Shown: positions 49,810-63,118, counted from the first letter of the stretch. The stretch is 64,000 nt of DNA from Dasypus novemcinctus (GCF_030445035.2 NC_080694.1:72369147-72433146); one strand, 5' to 3'. Numbers and translations are program-made. The notes: generated from the letters alone by a model not told the origin.

Positions 49810-50835
49810 ACTATGGCAAGACCCTACAATAGGTCATCATGATCCACTCATTTGGAAATCTGTATAACTGAAGATCTATCATTGTGGGACTATCATCTCT
49901 TTTCTTTATATCTATATTCCTTATATTATGCATGGATAATAATCAAACAACTTATAGATGAAGTTACTGGCTAATGGGAGTGGAAGAAAAAGCAAAAATG
50001 GTATCATGAAAATAGTCATGGTTTCTTGGAGATGTGTGCAGACAGCTAAGAGCATCTTTTCCGGTCTACTTTGCATCACTCAGATCCTCACATTTATTAA
50101 GATCCTCACATTCACACCATTCCATTTAGTCACAGGATGTAAGCTGGGCACCAATTTTGGGGGAAAACAATCACTAACAAATGTAAGATTTGTGGGATGA
50201 GCTATGGTCCCCACTACTGCACTTGATCTTTAGGCCATAATCTGTAGTCATCTTTCTCTCCTCTGCCAACCATTCTAAATCCCCTTAACCATTGGCCTGT
50301 CACTAGACTCCGTGGGTCTAAGAGTACTTGCTTGTGATGGGGAATTCTCTTCACATCGTCACTTGATGTCCCATGACCACCCAAGTCCCAGTAGTGTAAC
50401 AGGAACTGTTTCCATAGCCATGTGCAGTTCTATGCATCTGATAACAGAGACTCGCTCTGAAAACCAAAGGATTCTGTACTGCAACTCTCTTGTTGGAGCT
50501 TTTTGGAGACCCCACATGGCATGTTATCTACCACAAATAGCACAAGCGACATGGGATCTCCTAGATCACACAGCTCCAAATAACAAGGAACAGTATCCAT
50601 CTCTGACACTCACTGCAAACTGCCTTGGTAAAATCTGTGGCTCATTGCAGACAACTGGGAAGAGAATGGAAGTCTTTCTCTCTGGGAAGACAGAAATTGC
50701 AGCAGAGGGCAGAGAGTGGCTTCTCTTCCCTAGGTTTGGAGCAGAGTCCACTTTCAATCTTGGCTCTGTCCAACCCTGCAAGTAGTTGCTGAAAGAGACA
50801 CCTCTATGGAAAGATAGGCCTTTTGAAAGGGATCA
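49810..50835. other. Unassigned; 157-codon plus-strand frame
   Basis: The part next to 49,810 may include the 5' UTR of the ZZZ3 retrocopy. A plus-strand frame at 50,312-50,785 (starts MGLRVLACDGEFSSH) has no recognised motif, no signal peptide and no homology that I can see. A 71-codon frame lies opposite. I treat it as chance or an eroded repeat. Confidence 0.35.
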
Positions 50836-50837
50836 AA

Positions 50838-52885
50838 TTGGGAATTCAGAAATAGACTCCACATCTATGGTCAAGTGATTTTTGACAAGGTTGTCAAACC
50901 AATTCAGCTAGGTCAGAACTGTCTTTTCAACAAATCATGCTGGGAGAACTAGATATCCATAGCTAAAAGAAAGAAAGAGGACCCCCTATCTCACACTTTA
51001 TACAAAAATGAACTCAAAATGGATCAAAGACCAAAAATATAAAAGCTAAAACCATAAAACTTCTAGAAGAAAATATAGAGGAACATCTTTGAGATCTTGT
51101 GGTAAGTGATGAATTCTTAAATCTTACACCAAATGCACAATGAAAGAAAAAATACATAAATGGCACCTCCTTAAAATTAAACACATTTGTGCCTCAAACG
51201 ACTTTATTAAGAAGGTGAAAGACAGCCTACTCAATTGGAGAAAATTTTTAGAAACCACATATCCAATATGGGTTTGATATCCATGTTATATGAAGGGATC
51301 ATACAACTCAACGATAAAAAAAAAACTGGCAACTAAATTTAAAAATGATCCAGTTTTTGAATAGACATGTTTCCAAAGAAGAAATACAACTGGTCAAAAG
51401 CATATGAAAAGATTCTCAACACCACCAGCTATTAGGGAAATGCAGATCAAAACTACAGTGGGATACCATTTCATGCCTTACAGAATGGCCATTATTTAAA
51501 AAAAAGAAAACTGTAAACGCTGGAGAGTATGAGGAGAAACAGGTGCACTCTTTCACTGTTTGTGGAAATGCAGAATGGTGCAGTCTCTGTGGCAGAAAAG
51601 TTGGTGATTCATCAGGAAGCTAAGTAAATAACTGCCATATGATCTGTCAATCTTACTACTTGGAATATATTCAGAAGAACTGAAAGCAAGGATGTGAAAA
51701 GCTATTTTCACACTGATATTCATAGCAGCATTATTCACAATTGTTAAAAGATGGAAACAACCCAAGCATTGATCAACCAATGAATGGATAAACAAAATGT
51801 GGTATATACATAGTACAGAATACTATGCTGCTGTAAGAAGAATTTAACTTGGGAAGCACATGACAACATGGATGAACTTTGAGGACCTTATGTTGAGTGA
51901 AATAAGCCAGACACCAAGGGATAAATATTGTATGGTCTCACTAATATGAACTAAATATGATGAGTAAACTTGTAGAATTAAACTATAGCATATAGGTTAC
52001 TAGGAGATAGAAGGTGGTTTGAGATGAGGGAGCTGATGCTGAATGTATGCATAATTTTACATAGTGTGGAAAAGGATAGAGTTGATGGCAACACATTTTA
52101 ATGTGTATAAATAAAACTGCCAATTTATGAATGTGAATGTGGCTAAAAGGGGTAATCTTGGGAGGTTAATGTCAATTTAAAGAAAGCTAGAGAATAATCT
52201 AGGGACTGTATATGATAGTGATTTTTGTAGTGGATGATGATTGTGGATAATAGTACAAATACAACTATATGACTGTATTACAAGGTTTATGAATATGGAG
52301 ATTCATGGGAAACATAAAACCAATGTAACATGTAGACTATAGCTAACAGTAATAGTGTATCTTTTTACAACAATGGCAAAGAAGGTATCATATCAATGCT
52401 AAGGATCAATAATAGGGGATTAAAAGAGGGATGGGATTTTTTTTCTATCGGAGTAATGAAGAAGTTCGGAAAAGGATTGAACTGTTGATAGCACAACTCT
52501 GAGGAAACTGAAAGCCATTGAGTTTACACTTTGGCTAGATTGTACAAGGAAGGAAAATGTAAAACACAGTGAACCCCATGGTGTATGATGAATCATGGGT
52601 AAAAGAACAAATATGAGAACATTCTCTCATGAACTACCAACAGTTATACGATATTAGAACATGGTGTTAATAATAAGATGGTTTGTGGGAAAATACACCA
52701 AATATTAACTATGGACAACAGATAGTAGTAATATTATGCTGATGTAATTCATCATTTGTGCCAAATATGTCACAACAATGCAAGCTGTTTGTGGTGGGGC
52801 AATATACGGGAATCTTGTAAAGTATGAATGATTGTTCTTTCCAAATTTAAATTTTAAATAAACCTTACATTAGAAAATAAAATGA
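50838..52885 (+). mobile_element. L1, sense: ORF2 C-terminus and 3' UTR
   Basis: Begins at the ORF2 segment 'catctatggtcaagtgatttttgacaagg' (HIYGHVIFDK region). It continues through 'ttacacaaaaatgaactcaaaatgg', the 'aatgcagatcaaaactacagtgggataccat' block (MQIKTT.RYH) and 'tatggaatactatgctgctgtaag' (MEYYAAI), then a long 3' UTR ending in one 'caacaatgcaagctg' module at 52,770-52,880. It is the same lineage as the L1 ending at 21.35 kb. Frame lost, with many stops. Confidence 0.88.
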
Positions 52886-53665
52886 CTTGAGAAAATACAA
52901 ATAAAATAAAGGCATCCAGAAACTGGTCAAACAGGATGGTCTCACGACTGGAGGAAATCATATCCTAAACTATCTTGAGACTTCTCAAATATAAATTAAT
53001 ACTTTAAGCTAAAGTTACTACTAATTAGAGATGCTGGAAGAGAGCAAGGCTTTCGACTCCATGCAATTAGCATTCTTGAAAAGTAATGCTGCTGGATAAA
53101 GTACCACTACAATATCACAAGATGGTTTCTAAACCTCGTAAGCCACAGTCAACTGTTAGAAGAGGGGTTTTTGAAAAACAGCACCTTACAACTTTGCTTA
53201 AACTAACCTTATCTTTCTCTATCTCTCTGTCTCTGTGTGTCTGTCTCACCTTTCCTTTCTTTCCAGATCATCTGCTCCAAGATTTAAGAAGAGCTAGTCA
53301 TACTAAACATACTAAAGTTGTTGTATGTAAAAAAATTAACATGCACAATGTAGATAAGCTCATCACATATTCAGTTAATACCCATAGCACCAAATTAACT
53401 TTTTCACTCTTTATTTAAGAATAATTTAAAAAATACAGAAATGTTTCAAGAATAAGACTAGTACAAAGAACATACATATCTCATTTATCCACATTCTTCT
53501 ATTAACATTTTTCCCCATTGGCCTTATTACTGAAATTAACTTTTAATTCTTAGAGTTTTTTAGTAATGTTGTCAAGAAGCAATCAGATAATATCAGGAAG
53601 ATGGATAATGTTCAAAAATCACTTTTCTATTCACAGAAAAATAAAACTTTCATTTTAAGAGAAGT
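52886..53665. other. No gene recognised
   Basis: Contains a short TCTCTG-type simple repeat at 53,212-53,252. The stretch 53,410-53,545 may be an old L1 fragment ('cataCATATCTCATTTATCC'). Nothing coding. Confidence 0.45.
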
Positions 53666-53669
53666 GAAA

Positions 53670-54925
53670 TTAGCAGTTTGCTTCTCTTTCTCCCATAGCT
53701 TTCAGAGCATTTCTGATATCTTTATTCCTTAAAGTGTAAATTATGGGGTTTAGCATAGGGGTGACAACACTGTACAGTACTGAGATCAGCCGGTCTTTTG
53801 ACAAGGAGTAAGAGGAGATGGACTGTACATATGTGAATATGGAACTGCCATAGTGAAGGAGGACAATGACCAGGTGGGAGGCACAGGTGGAAAAGGCTTT
53901 ACGTCTCCCCTCTGAGGAGCGGATCCTCAAGATGGTGGAGATAACATAGAGGTAGGAAAGCAGGCTGCCCAGGAAGGGAGCCCATCCGATGGAGACTCCA
54001 ACGAAGAGGAAGATGAACTCATTGACAGAAGTGTCCCCATGGGACAGGACCAGCAGAGGGGGAATGTGCAGAAGAAGTAATTAATCTGGTTGTTGCCACA
54101 GAAGAGCAGACGGAATGTCAGCACCGTGTGTATCACCGAGTTGAGGAAACCACTAACCTAGCAGGAGGCTGCTAAGTGGCGGTACAGAGCTTTGTTCATA
54201 ATAACCAAATACCTTAAGAGATTGCAGATTGCAATGTAATGATCGTACGCCATTGCAGCCAGCAAAACTCTCTACCCCCACGAAGAAAAGAAATGCAAAA
54301 AGTTGTGTCATCCGATGAAGACTCCAATGAAGAGTAAGACAAACTCATTGACAGAAGTGTCCCCACAGGACGACACCAGCAGAGGGGGGATGTCACAGAA
54401 GAAGTAATTAATCTGGTTGTTGCCACAGAAGGGCAGGCGGAATGTCAGCACCGTGTGCACCACCGAGTTGAGGAAACCACTAACCCAGCAGGAGGCTGCT
54501 AAGTGGCTGTACAGAGCCTTATTCATAATAACTGAATATCTTAAGGGTTTGCAGATTGCAATGTAGCGATCGTATGCCATTGCAGCCAGCAAAAGACTCT
54601 CTACCCCCATAGGAAATGCAAAAAGTTGCGTCACACAACCCCTATAGGAAATGCTTTTCTTCTCTGACAGGAGATGCATGATCATCTGGGACACGTTGGT
54701 AGTTGTGTAGCAGATGTCCAGGATGGCTAAATTCCTCAGGAAAAAATACATAGGAGTATGTAGTTAAAGATTAACCAAGGTCACTAGAATAATGAAGATA
54801 TTTCTTCCCAGTGTGCAGAGATAGATCACAAGGAAGATGGTGAAGAGTAAAAAATGCAAATCATTAGGTTGGAGAAACCCAAGATGATGAATTCCAGCAG
54901 AGCAGTTTGGTTTTCTCTTTCTCTT
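53670..54925 (-). pseudogene. OR5V1: OR5V1-like olfactory receptor pseudogene
   Basis: Class II OR matching OR5V1. The N-terminus (ENQTALLEFIILGFSN) lies near 54,910-54,860, but I see no ATG at the expected place. A lost base near 54,864 shifts the frame into NDLHFLLFTIFLVIYLCTLG. A TAA near 54,765 interrupts just before [11 protein letters not shown]. From there a long open stretch carries [43 protein letters not shown] (TM3 end), [18 protein letters not shown] and [14 protein letters not shown] (TM5). A second copy of the TM3-TM5 part then follows (53,983-54,308), carrying a degraded FCTFPL and shifting the frame. The C-terminal part is intact: [56 protein letters not shown], stop at 53,670. 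Last of four dead ORs on this strand. Confidence 0.92.
53983..54631. repeat. Internal tandem duplication in OR5V1, about 326 bp
   Basis: CATCCGATG begins at 53,983 and again at 54,309. The two units run in parallel to 'gcaaaaagttg(t/c)gt' and differ by scattered substitutions and one small length change. Each covers the code for TM3 to TM5. The period is not a multiple of three. Confidence 0.95.
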
Positions 54926-56055
54926 TTCAGTTTGGAGACTTGAAAAATAAGCAGCACAAATTAGAGTATTCATGTGCTGCTACAACAGAAATCCACAAAA
55001 CATGACTGGCCCACCTGCAGATCAGTTGGGATGACAGAATCCACCTGTGTTTCCCAGCCGCTTCCTCCTTCGGGCATAGGTGAGCCATGCCTGCCCCTGT
55101 ATATGACGGAGACACAGTACAGTAGAAACTGAACCTGCTTGAATATCCAATGCTTTCTACTTAATGTGCTTCTGACTTTGGGCTTACAGCACTCACCAGA
55201 TGCTTAGGAAATGAAAGACTTTCCCCACTTAAGGGAATTTTATAGTTCTGTAGAGGATTTTATAGCAGCTTTTGACAGAACTAGTTAATTTGGTGTGTAT
55301 GAATCTTCCTCAAAAATTTTGTTTAAACTCTAGTGTCCATGTACTCAATTTACTGTGTGGAATTACTCAAATCTAAGCGCATTTTGTTTTTGTTTAAAAT
55401 TAGTGTAACTGATAATATGTATAATTAAATTAAAAAGTGATGCATAAAAATAAAGTGGGAAGAATAATTAGTTTGATTACATGACTGATTCATCATATTT
55501 AATGGGTCATATTCCTATGTATTCTATGTATTCCATTTTTTCTCTTATTTGGGGGGGGAGGGAATTTAAGTGAGACTACTATTGACTGTTTTCCTAACCT
55601 GTTTTGCATAGTATTCTTACTGCTTACATTATATACATTTTTAATGTAATAATTGCTTTTGCAAAACTGTAAAAACATGTCAACTTCATTTATGGACAAA
55701 TTTAAATTTGCTCGTTTACATTTTTTGTTTAAATAGAGTGTTTAACATATTTCTATTTATCTTCATATTTCTACCTAACTCTTTACTTAGACTTCTTAAA
55801 AAGCATGTAATTAGGATGACTGTCATATTGCTTACTCAAAAATTACCAAAACACTGTTGATGAATTTGGGGGAAAATTCCAAGACTGTGTATTTGTAGGT
55901 TTTATTTTTAACAACCAAAGTTAGAACTAAAATTAGACCTCTATTTAAGTTCTGATTTGTTGCATTTATTTGACTTAATGCAACCATGCTTAGAGAACCT
56001 TGGAAGTATGGTTTAAAATATTTTACTTAACTATGCAGATAAGTTAAATATACAT
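54926..56055. other. OR5V1 upstream region, no gene recognised
   Basis: Mostly AT-rich DNA. A G run lies at 55,551-55,560. No upstream exon or promoter could be supported. Confidence 0.5.
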
Positions 56056-57784
56056 CCAGCAGTTGGAAGTCTGGGAAGAGGCAAAGTGGTGGACAGGACA
56101 GTAAGTGTTCCTTCCTGAGGCTGGAGACCAGCTGTATTTTCTTCCAGCTTTGTGGGAAGAGCTGTGTGTACTCTGGCTGAAAAGTGCAGCAAAAGAATCA
56201 GAATCTGGACAACCGTGACTTGCTTTGGCATTGCAAGTATGTTAATCTAAGTAAAAGGTTTTTTAACTCCCATCGCTCACTGGAAGATTTCTCCATCAGA
56301 GAATTACAGTGCTTCAAAAATAATTATCAGAGTTTTGATCCTGGAGCAGAGGAATTAAACATGCAGAGAAGCAGATATGTGAGGAAGGAGAGAAGGCTCC
56401 ATTAGACATTGCAGAGGCCCGGAAGAGAGATGAGCCATTCACCACAAGCTGGCTTTGTGGGGAGAGCAGAGAGCAGAGCAGCTGAGCCTGTAGAGAAAGG
56501 AGCCCCAGGAAGGGAGGAACCCAGGAAGCTGAAATCTTGCAGATGTCAGCAGCGATGTTACTCCAACAGTTGACAACAGTTTAAATCAGCACTCACCAGC
56601 TCTCTTGCAAAAAATGGGCATGATCATGACTGAGTGAGCTGTTTTGGGACCCCACAGAGCAGGAGGCTTCAGGGCATTGATCTGGAGGGAACTAGACAAA
56701 GAGATAAAAAGCCCAAGGGAATACCATGAGTTTCTGAACCCAGTGGCTGGAAACAGTGGACAGCTAAGCCCCACCCTCAAAACAAAAATTATCTGCGAAC
56801 TGACTTCCACCAGCCACCTAGCAGGGGGGAGTGTTCTCTGAGAGTAAGAGGGTTCTGGTGAAGGTTGTAGAAGGGTTTCCTTTCTGTGGGTTAGGTTACC
56901 TGGACCCCCTTAGAACTTTAGGGAACATACCAGCTGTCAAGAGGTGACCCCTGGAAGAGGGAAGATATGAATCTGCTTAGTTAGCCTGATTTACCTAGCC
57001 CACCTGGGAGGGAGGAACTTGGACTTGGAGAGGGCATAGTCAGGTAACTGCCTAGCCCAGTGCTGTAAACTATCAAAATTACAACTCCCTATAGGGAGGC
57101 ATGCAGTCTGAAGCCTCAAGAAGCTTTCAAGGGCCTATTTATGGTCTCCTGGGAGGAAGGGAATTCTGGAAGAGGGTTGAGAGTCATTTCTCTGTGGAGA
57201 GTTAATTTACCAGGTTCCCATTTGAGTTTCAGAAGAGAACTCAACCTGACCAGGAGAGGTGAGGGCGGATCCAATCACACAGGTTATCATGACCTGTTGA
57301 CCTTGGGAGAGAGAGCAATAAAAATAGAAAGGGAGCAGGGACAGACAGGCTCCTAATTCAGCAGGAATCTATCCAACTGCAAAGAGACAAACCTGCCCTA
57401 GGGAAAGTGACTGGATAGCTCTCTAGCAAACTGACCCAGGGAGAAACTTTATTTCATTGGAGGAGTCTCTGCTTTGAATATACCTAATTCCTTATTCAAT
57501 TCCTGGCTCTGCTTAGAGTACTGATCTACCAGGTTATCAAACACCCAGCTGATACTTTAGGACAGGGAACACACTGGCATTAATTTTGTATTAGCTCCTC
57601 TTGAGTCTCTTATTTTTCTTTTAAAAATGTTCCTTTGTAAAATTTAACTTAGTTTAATTGCTAAAACCCAATTCAAAACCTGCGGAGGGCAGGCTGCAGG
57701 GTAATTGACTAATGAACACCAGCAGTCTGAGAAGCTCCTCAGGGGCCTAAGAGGAAAAGCTGTTTTTGCTATATTTTGTTTGCA

Positions 57785-60500
57785 TGCTAGGCCACAGAAC
57801 AACACTTAATGAATTCAGAATATTTGAAATTATACAAAGTAATTTCTCTTATTACAATGGAATGAAGCTGGAAATCTGCAAGGGCCAGATGACCTGACTA
57901 GGCACAAAGATATGGAAATTAAACAACACACTCTTAGACAAACAGTGAGTCAAGGAGAAAAATACAAAAGAAATCAGTAACTACCTTGAAATAAATTAAA
58001 ATGACAACACAACATATGAAAACCTATGGGATGAAACAAAAGTTGTAATGAGAGAGAATTCATAGTCACAAATGCATACATCAAGAAAAGAAGAAAGAGC
58101 TAAATTGATGACCTACCTGCACACCTAGAGGAATTAGAAAAAGAACAACAAATTAAATCCAAAAGAAGTTGAAAGAAGGAAATAACAAAGATTAGAGCAG
58201 AACTAAGTGAAATAGAAAATAAGAAAAGCACTAGAAAAAAATGAACAAAACTGTAACTGGTTCCTTGAGAAGATTCATAAAATTGACAATCACTTAGCTA
58301 GACTAACAAAAAGAGAGAGAAGATTTAAATACACAATTACAGGCCAATCTCTCTAATGAACCAAATGCTAAAGTCCTCAAAAAATACTTGCCAATCATAT
58401 TCAACAACACATCAAGCGAAGTGTACACCATGACCAAGTGGGTTTCATCCCTAGTATGCATGATGATTCAACATAAGAAAATCAATCAATGTCATACACC
58501 ACATAAACAGATCGAGAGGAAAAAATCACGTGATCATTTCTACAGATGCAGAAAAAGCATTCAACAAAGTGCAGCACCCTTTCCTGATCAAAATGCTGAA
58601 AAGGATAGAAATAGAAGGAAACCTCTTCAATGTGAAAAAGAGTATATATGAAAATCCCAACATCATTTACAATGGTGAAATACTAAAAGTTTTCCCTCTA
58701 AGATCAGGAACAAGACCAGGATGCCCACTATCACTGCTCCTATTTAACATTGTGTTAGAAGTACTTGCTCAAGCACTGATGCAAGGAAAAGATATAAAAA
58801 GCATCCAAATTGGAAAGGAAGAAGTCAAAATTTCACTTTTTGCAGGTGACATGATCCTATAGATAGAAAGCCCTGAGAAATCTACAACAAAGCTTCTAGA
58901 GCTTATACATGAAATCAGTAATGTCACAGGTTATAAGATCAGTGCACATAAACCAGTAGCATTTCTGTACACCAATAGTGATCAACCTGAGGAGGAAATC
59001 AAGACACAAATACCATTTACAATAGTAAATTTTAAAAATCAAATACCTAGGAATAAATTTAACTAAAGAGGTAAATGACTTATATTCACAGAAAACTTCA
59101 CATCAATAATAAGGGAAATAAAAGAAGACTTAAATAAATGGAATAATATCCCCTGTTCATGGATGGGAAGACTAAATTTTATTAAGATGCTTATCCTATG
59201 CAAACTGATCTATAGATTTAATGTGATCCCAATAAAAATCAATACAGCATTTTTTACTGAATTGGAAAAACTATGAAATTTCTTTGAAAGTAAAAAAGGC
59301 CCCAAATAGCCAAAAACATTGAAAAAGAAAAATGAAATTGAAGGAATCAAAACTGCATGACATTGGCACAAGGAGAGAAATACCTGCTAATGGAACAGAA
59401 TTGAGGGTTCTGATATAGCTCCTCATATATACAGTCATGTGATATTCAACAAGGCCACCAAGTCCAGTCAACTGGGAGAGAATGGCCTCTTCAACAAATA
59501 GTGCTTGGAGAACTGTATATCCATATCCAAGAGTGAGAGGAATGCCATCTCACATCTTAAACAAAAATCAACTCAAGATGGACCGAAGGTCTAAATATAA
59601 GACCCAAGTCCATAAAGACGTTGGAAGGTAATGCAGGGAAGCATTTACAGGACCTTGTAATGAAATGGTTTCATCAACTTTACATCCAAAGCACAAGCAA
59701 TGACAGAGAAAGAGAAAAATAGGATCTCCTCAAATTTAAAAACTTTTGCACCTCAAAGGAGTTTGTCAAGAAAGTGAAAAGACAATCCCTACTCAATGGG
59801 AGCAAATATTTGGTAAAACCATATATCTGATAGGAGCCTAATATCCAGCATAGATAAAGAAATCCTATATCTCAAAAAGGAAAAGACAAACAACCCATTT
59901 TAAAAAATTGGAAAGTGATTTGGACACTTTACCAAAGAAGAAATAAAAATGGCTCAAAAGCACATGAAAAAATGCTCAACATCACTAGATACTAAGGAAA
60001 AGCCAATCAAAACTACAATGAGGTATAATTTTACACCCATTAGACTGGTGGCCATTAAAAAGCAGAGGACTATAAGTGTTGGACAGGATGTGGAGAAATA
60101 GGAACCCTCATCCACTGCTGGTGGGAATACAAAATGGCCCAACCATTATGGAGGGATAGTTTGACATTTACTCAAAAAAACTAACCAAAGATCTGACATA
60201 TGATCCAGCAATTGAAATATACTGGGTATATGCTCAGAAGAATTGAAAGCCAGGATATGAACAAATATATGCACACCAATGTTCATAGCAGCATTATTGA
60301 CTATTGTCAAAAATTGGAATCAACTCAAATGCTCATCAACAGATGAGTGGATAAACAAAATGTGGTATCTACATAAAATGGAATATTACTCAGCTGTATG
60401 AAGGAGTACAGTAGTAACACACAGGATAACATGGATTAATCTCGAGGACCTTATGTTGGTTGTAGCAAGCCAGGCATCAAAAGAAAAATATTACATGACC
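57785..60500 (+). pseudogene. L1 ORF2 relic (linker, RT, C-terminus)
   Basis: ORF2p supplies endonuclease and reverse transcriptase for L1 copying. Visible: MLGHRTTLNEFRIFEII with NGMKLEI (endonuclease end), a linker with RAELSEIENKK and NHLARLT, then a jump near 58,335 from ERRFKYT to TGQSL (about 190 codons missing). The RT follows: [50 protein letters not shown] and LFAGDMIL. The catalytic FADD motif reads FAGD because GGT stands at 58,845-58,847, and a stop follows MIL. Thumb and C-terminal motifs continue: [31 protein letters not shown], and 'aatcaaaactacaatgagg' (IKTTMR). Many stops. Not active. Confidence 0.88.
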
Positions 60501-63118
60501 TCACTGATATGAAATAAGGAAATGAGCAGACTCAGAGTGCTAGAGACTGGAAGATAGGTTTACAGGAAATAGAAAAGAAAAAGAAAGTTGTGAACCAACA
60601 CCCATACAGGTGAAATCTATGATAAGGTGGAAGTGAGTAGTTGTGGAGAGAAGGGATATGAAAAGGGTGTAGTGATACTATTGGGTTGGGCAGTGCAAGT
60701 TTGACAGGAGTTAGTGTGGGGAGGGTGGGCATGGAACCGGGAGGAGGGTTGGGTGATGAAGCAGTTGGACACTGAGAATTGGCAGGTATGCAGTTGAAAC
60801 TACAATGTTGGGAATCCTCTACTGGCGATATGACAAGGAAAAGTTACTGGTTTAGGGTGTTTTGAGGGGGTACATTCAGGAGAGCGTATGGCTGTGGCAC
60901 TCTTCTAGAGGATGTGTGAGTGATCATTTTGACATAGTGTGTTCTATCAGTGGGTGGAAACCAACATAATAGGCGGAAGGAGTTTGACTCCCATCCTTGG
61001 GAGGCCCAGTGTGTTCTCAAACATAGGGGTGGTGTCTCTAGAAAGCATGGGTGGTTCATAATAGGGGAGGACAGACCAGTGTGTCAAGTCCTCAGTGTTG
61101 TTGCAAGTAACTATGAATCTTGACCTACAAGCACTGAAGCCTGGAGGTTGATGTAGGTTCCAAGAAGAGGGAAAGGGAGGAATAGAATAGATGAAGGGGC
61201 ATTTTTGGGATGATGGAAGTGTTCTACATGATCTTGCTATGATAGATACAGGCCATGCTAATTACATCAAACTTTATTAAATGAGTGAATGAAAATGTAA
61301 ATCATAATGTAAACCTTTGACCATGGCTGATAGCTGTGTTTCAATATTTGCACATCAGTTGTAACAAATGTACCATCCACATATAATAAGGTTATTATTA
61401 AGGGAAGGGGGAAAAGGGCGAGGATGTTGGGTATATGGGAGCCCTATATCCCGTGTTTGACTTCACTGTGACCTAAAGCTTCTTTGAAGACAAAATGAAA
61501 AAAAGGAAGATGCTGAGGAATAAATGAAAGAAAATATCACTGCACATACAGGACAACAGATATTACAGTGATGAAAAAGCAAAATGTCAAAAAATTTAAA
61601 ATTTTTCATTATTTTTAATATTCTTTTTTATTTTATGTTATATTTAGTTTTCCTGAATTCTTATGTATTTAATTTCTTATGTTTAAATCTATCATTATTA
61701 TTTCATTTTCCTATTAATTGTATTTGCTGATATTCTTAACTTCATTTTTGAAGAAATTTTGGATCACAGAAAGATTACAACTGTGGCAATGCAGGATCAA
61801 TGGTGTGGCGTGTCAGTGATGGGTGATACATGGGAGGAAGTTCACCTGAGCATACATATAATAAGATATGTAAATGTGTGAAATGTTCTTGGGGGCATTG
61901 TCACAGAGGGTAAAGATTCACAAAATTAAAAGGAATATTGAATTCCTCTCATGGGGTGCTCTGCCACATTCTCTAATGGAACAACAATAATCCCCCACAT
62001 ACTGGCTCAATGACTAGTGAAGGATGGTTCATTGAAGGGCCCATGATATTGATGACTGTGCTTAAGAGCCTCTGCTCTTGAAATGGCAACCTAGCCTAGT
62101 GTTGTAGGGTCCCTAAGTATCACCTTCTGAGAGCCACCGTGTTTTTCAGAAGTGGCTTCTCTCTAAGCCAAATAGCACATAAATGCATTACCTTTCCCCC
62201 AGGGATGGACATGACTCCTGGAGATAAGCCTCCCTAACACCGAGGGAATTACTACCAAACACCAAGTAGCAAAATGCAACTGGAAAAAGAACTTGAATAA
62301 AAGGGGGGAAAGGTAAAGACAAATGAGTTTATATGGCAAAGAGACTTCAAAATGAGTCAGGAGGTCATCCCAGGTGTAACAATTTAGCTTGTCTCAGGAG
62401 GAACTTACAAACAGTCAAAGTAGTCAATACCCCAAGTAGTAGAGCTCCTGAGGGCTATGGAGACTCCCAGCTTCTGTGTTCATGGCAGATAACTCTGTCA
62501 TTTGGTGCCTTTCCATTGGGCCCTACTTTGGAGTATGCGCTCCTGAGTGTGACAGAGTTAGGCTCAGTTGTAACCTCTCTACACATTCCTTTTCTGTCCC
62601 TTCTATTTGAACCTGTATTTGGTTCTGGCATTAGTAGATGTATGTAAGAGTCTTGAGTCTTTGGACTGTCCATGTGCCATCTGGGTCCTGAGCCTCCACA
62701 GAGTTGCAACACCTGCTCTCCAGTTCATGGGACTCACCCAGGACAACCAACAAGGAGCTGAGGATGGACAACCACCATACCAAGGAACAGAGAGAGTCTG
62801 TAACTGCAAGCAAATGAGTCGCAGTCATGAGCCATATCCTGAGTGAAATTGCAATGACAGATACAGGCCATTATATATCCTGCCATAACCTACACAACTG
62901 AGTGGGAGAGAGTAAACTACAATGTAAACTATAATCCATGCTTAGTGGTAATGTTCCAAATTGTGTTCACCAATTGCAATGAATGTGCCACACTAATGAA
63001 AGAAATTGTTAATGTGGGGGAAAGTGTGAGGTGTGGGGGTGGGGCATATGAGAATTCTTTATATTTTTAATGTAATATTTTATGTAATCTAAGTATCTTT
63101 TTAAAAATAAAAAATAAA
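60500..63118 (+). repeat. L1 3' UTR with two related terminal modules
   Basis: Blocks at about 61,230-61,500 and 62,850-63,110 share 'gatacaggccat', 'gtaaac', 'ttgtaacaaatgta/ttgcaatgaatgtgcc', and a terminal 'tatgggag/tatgagaattc' plus 'ctaaagcttcttt/ctaagtatcttt' ending. Their spacing is about 1.6 kb. The layout equals that of 45,840-48,065. Confidence 0.75.

Larger units (their letters stand above)
56060..63118 (+). mobile_element. Long L1, sense, internally deleted
   Basis: About 7 kb. Probable 5' UTR-like GC-rich part (56,060-57,780), ORF2 entered in the endonuclease domain at about 57,785, and a 2.6-kb 3' UTR (60,500-63,118) with the doubled terminal module. ORF1 and the first part of ORF2 are missing. 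Assignment of 56,060-57,780 to this element rests on position and composition, so it is less certain than the rest. Confidence 0.75.

Noticed and set aside
53670-54925. A functional OR5V1 gene
   Set aside because: The 147-codon open stretch looks healthy, but the start, the TM1 region and the duplicated middle are all disrupted.
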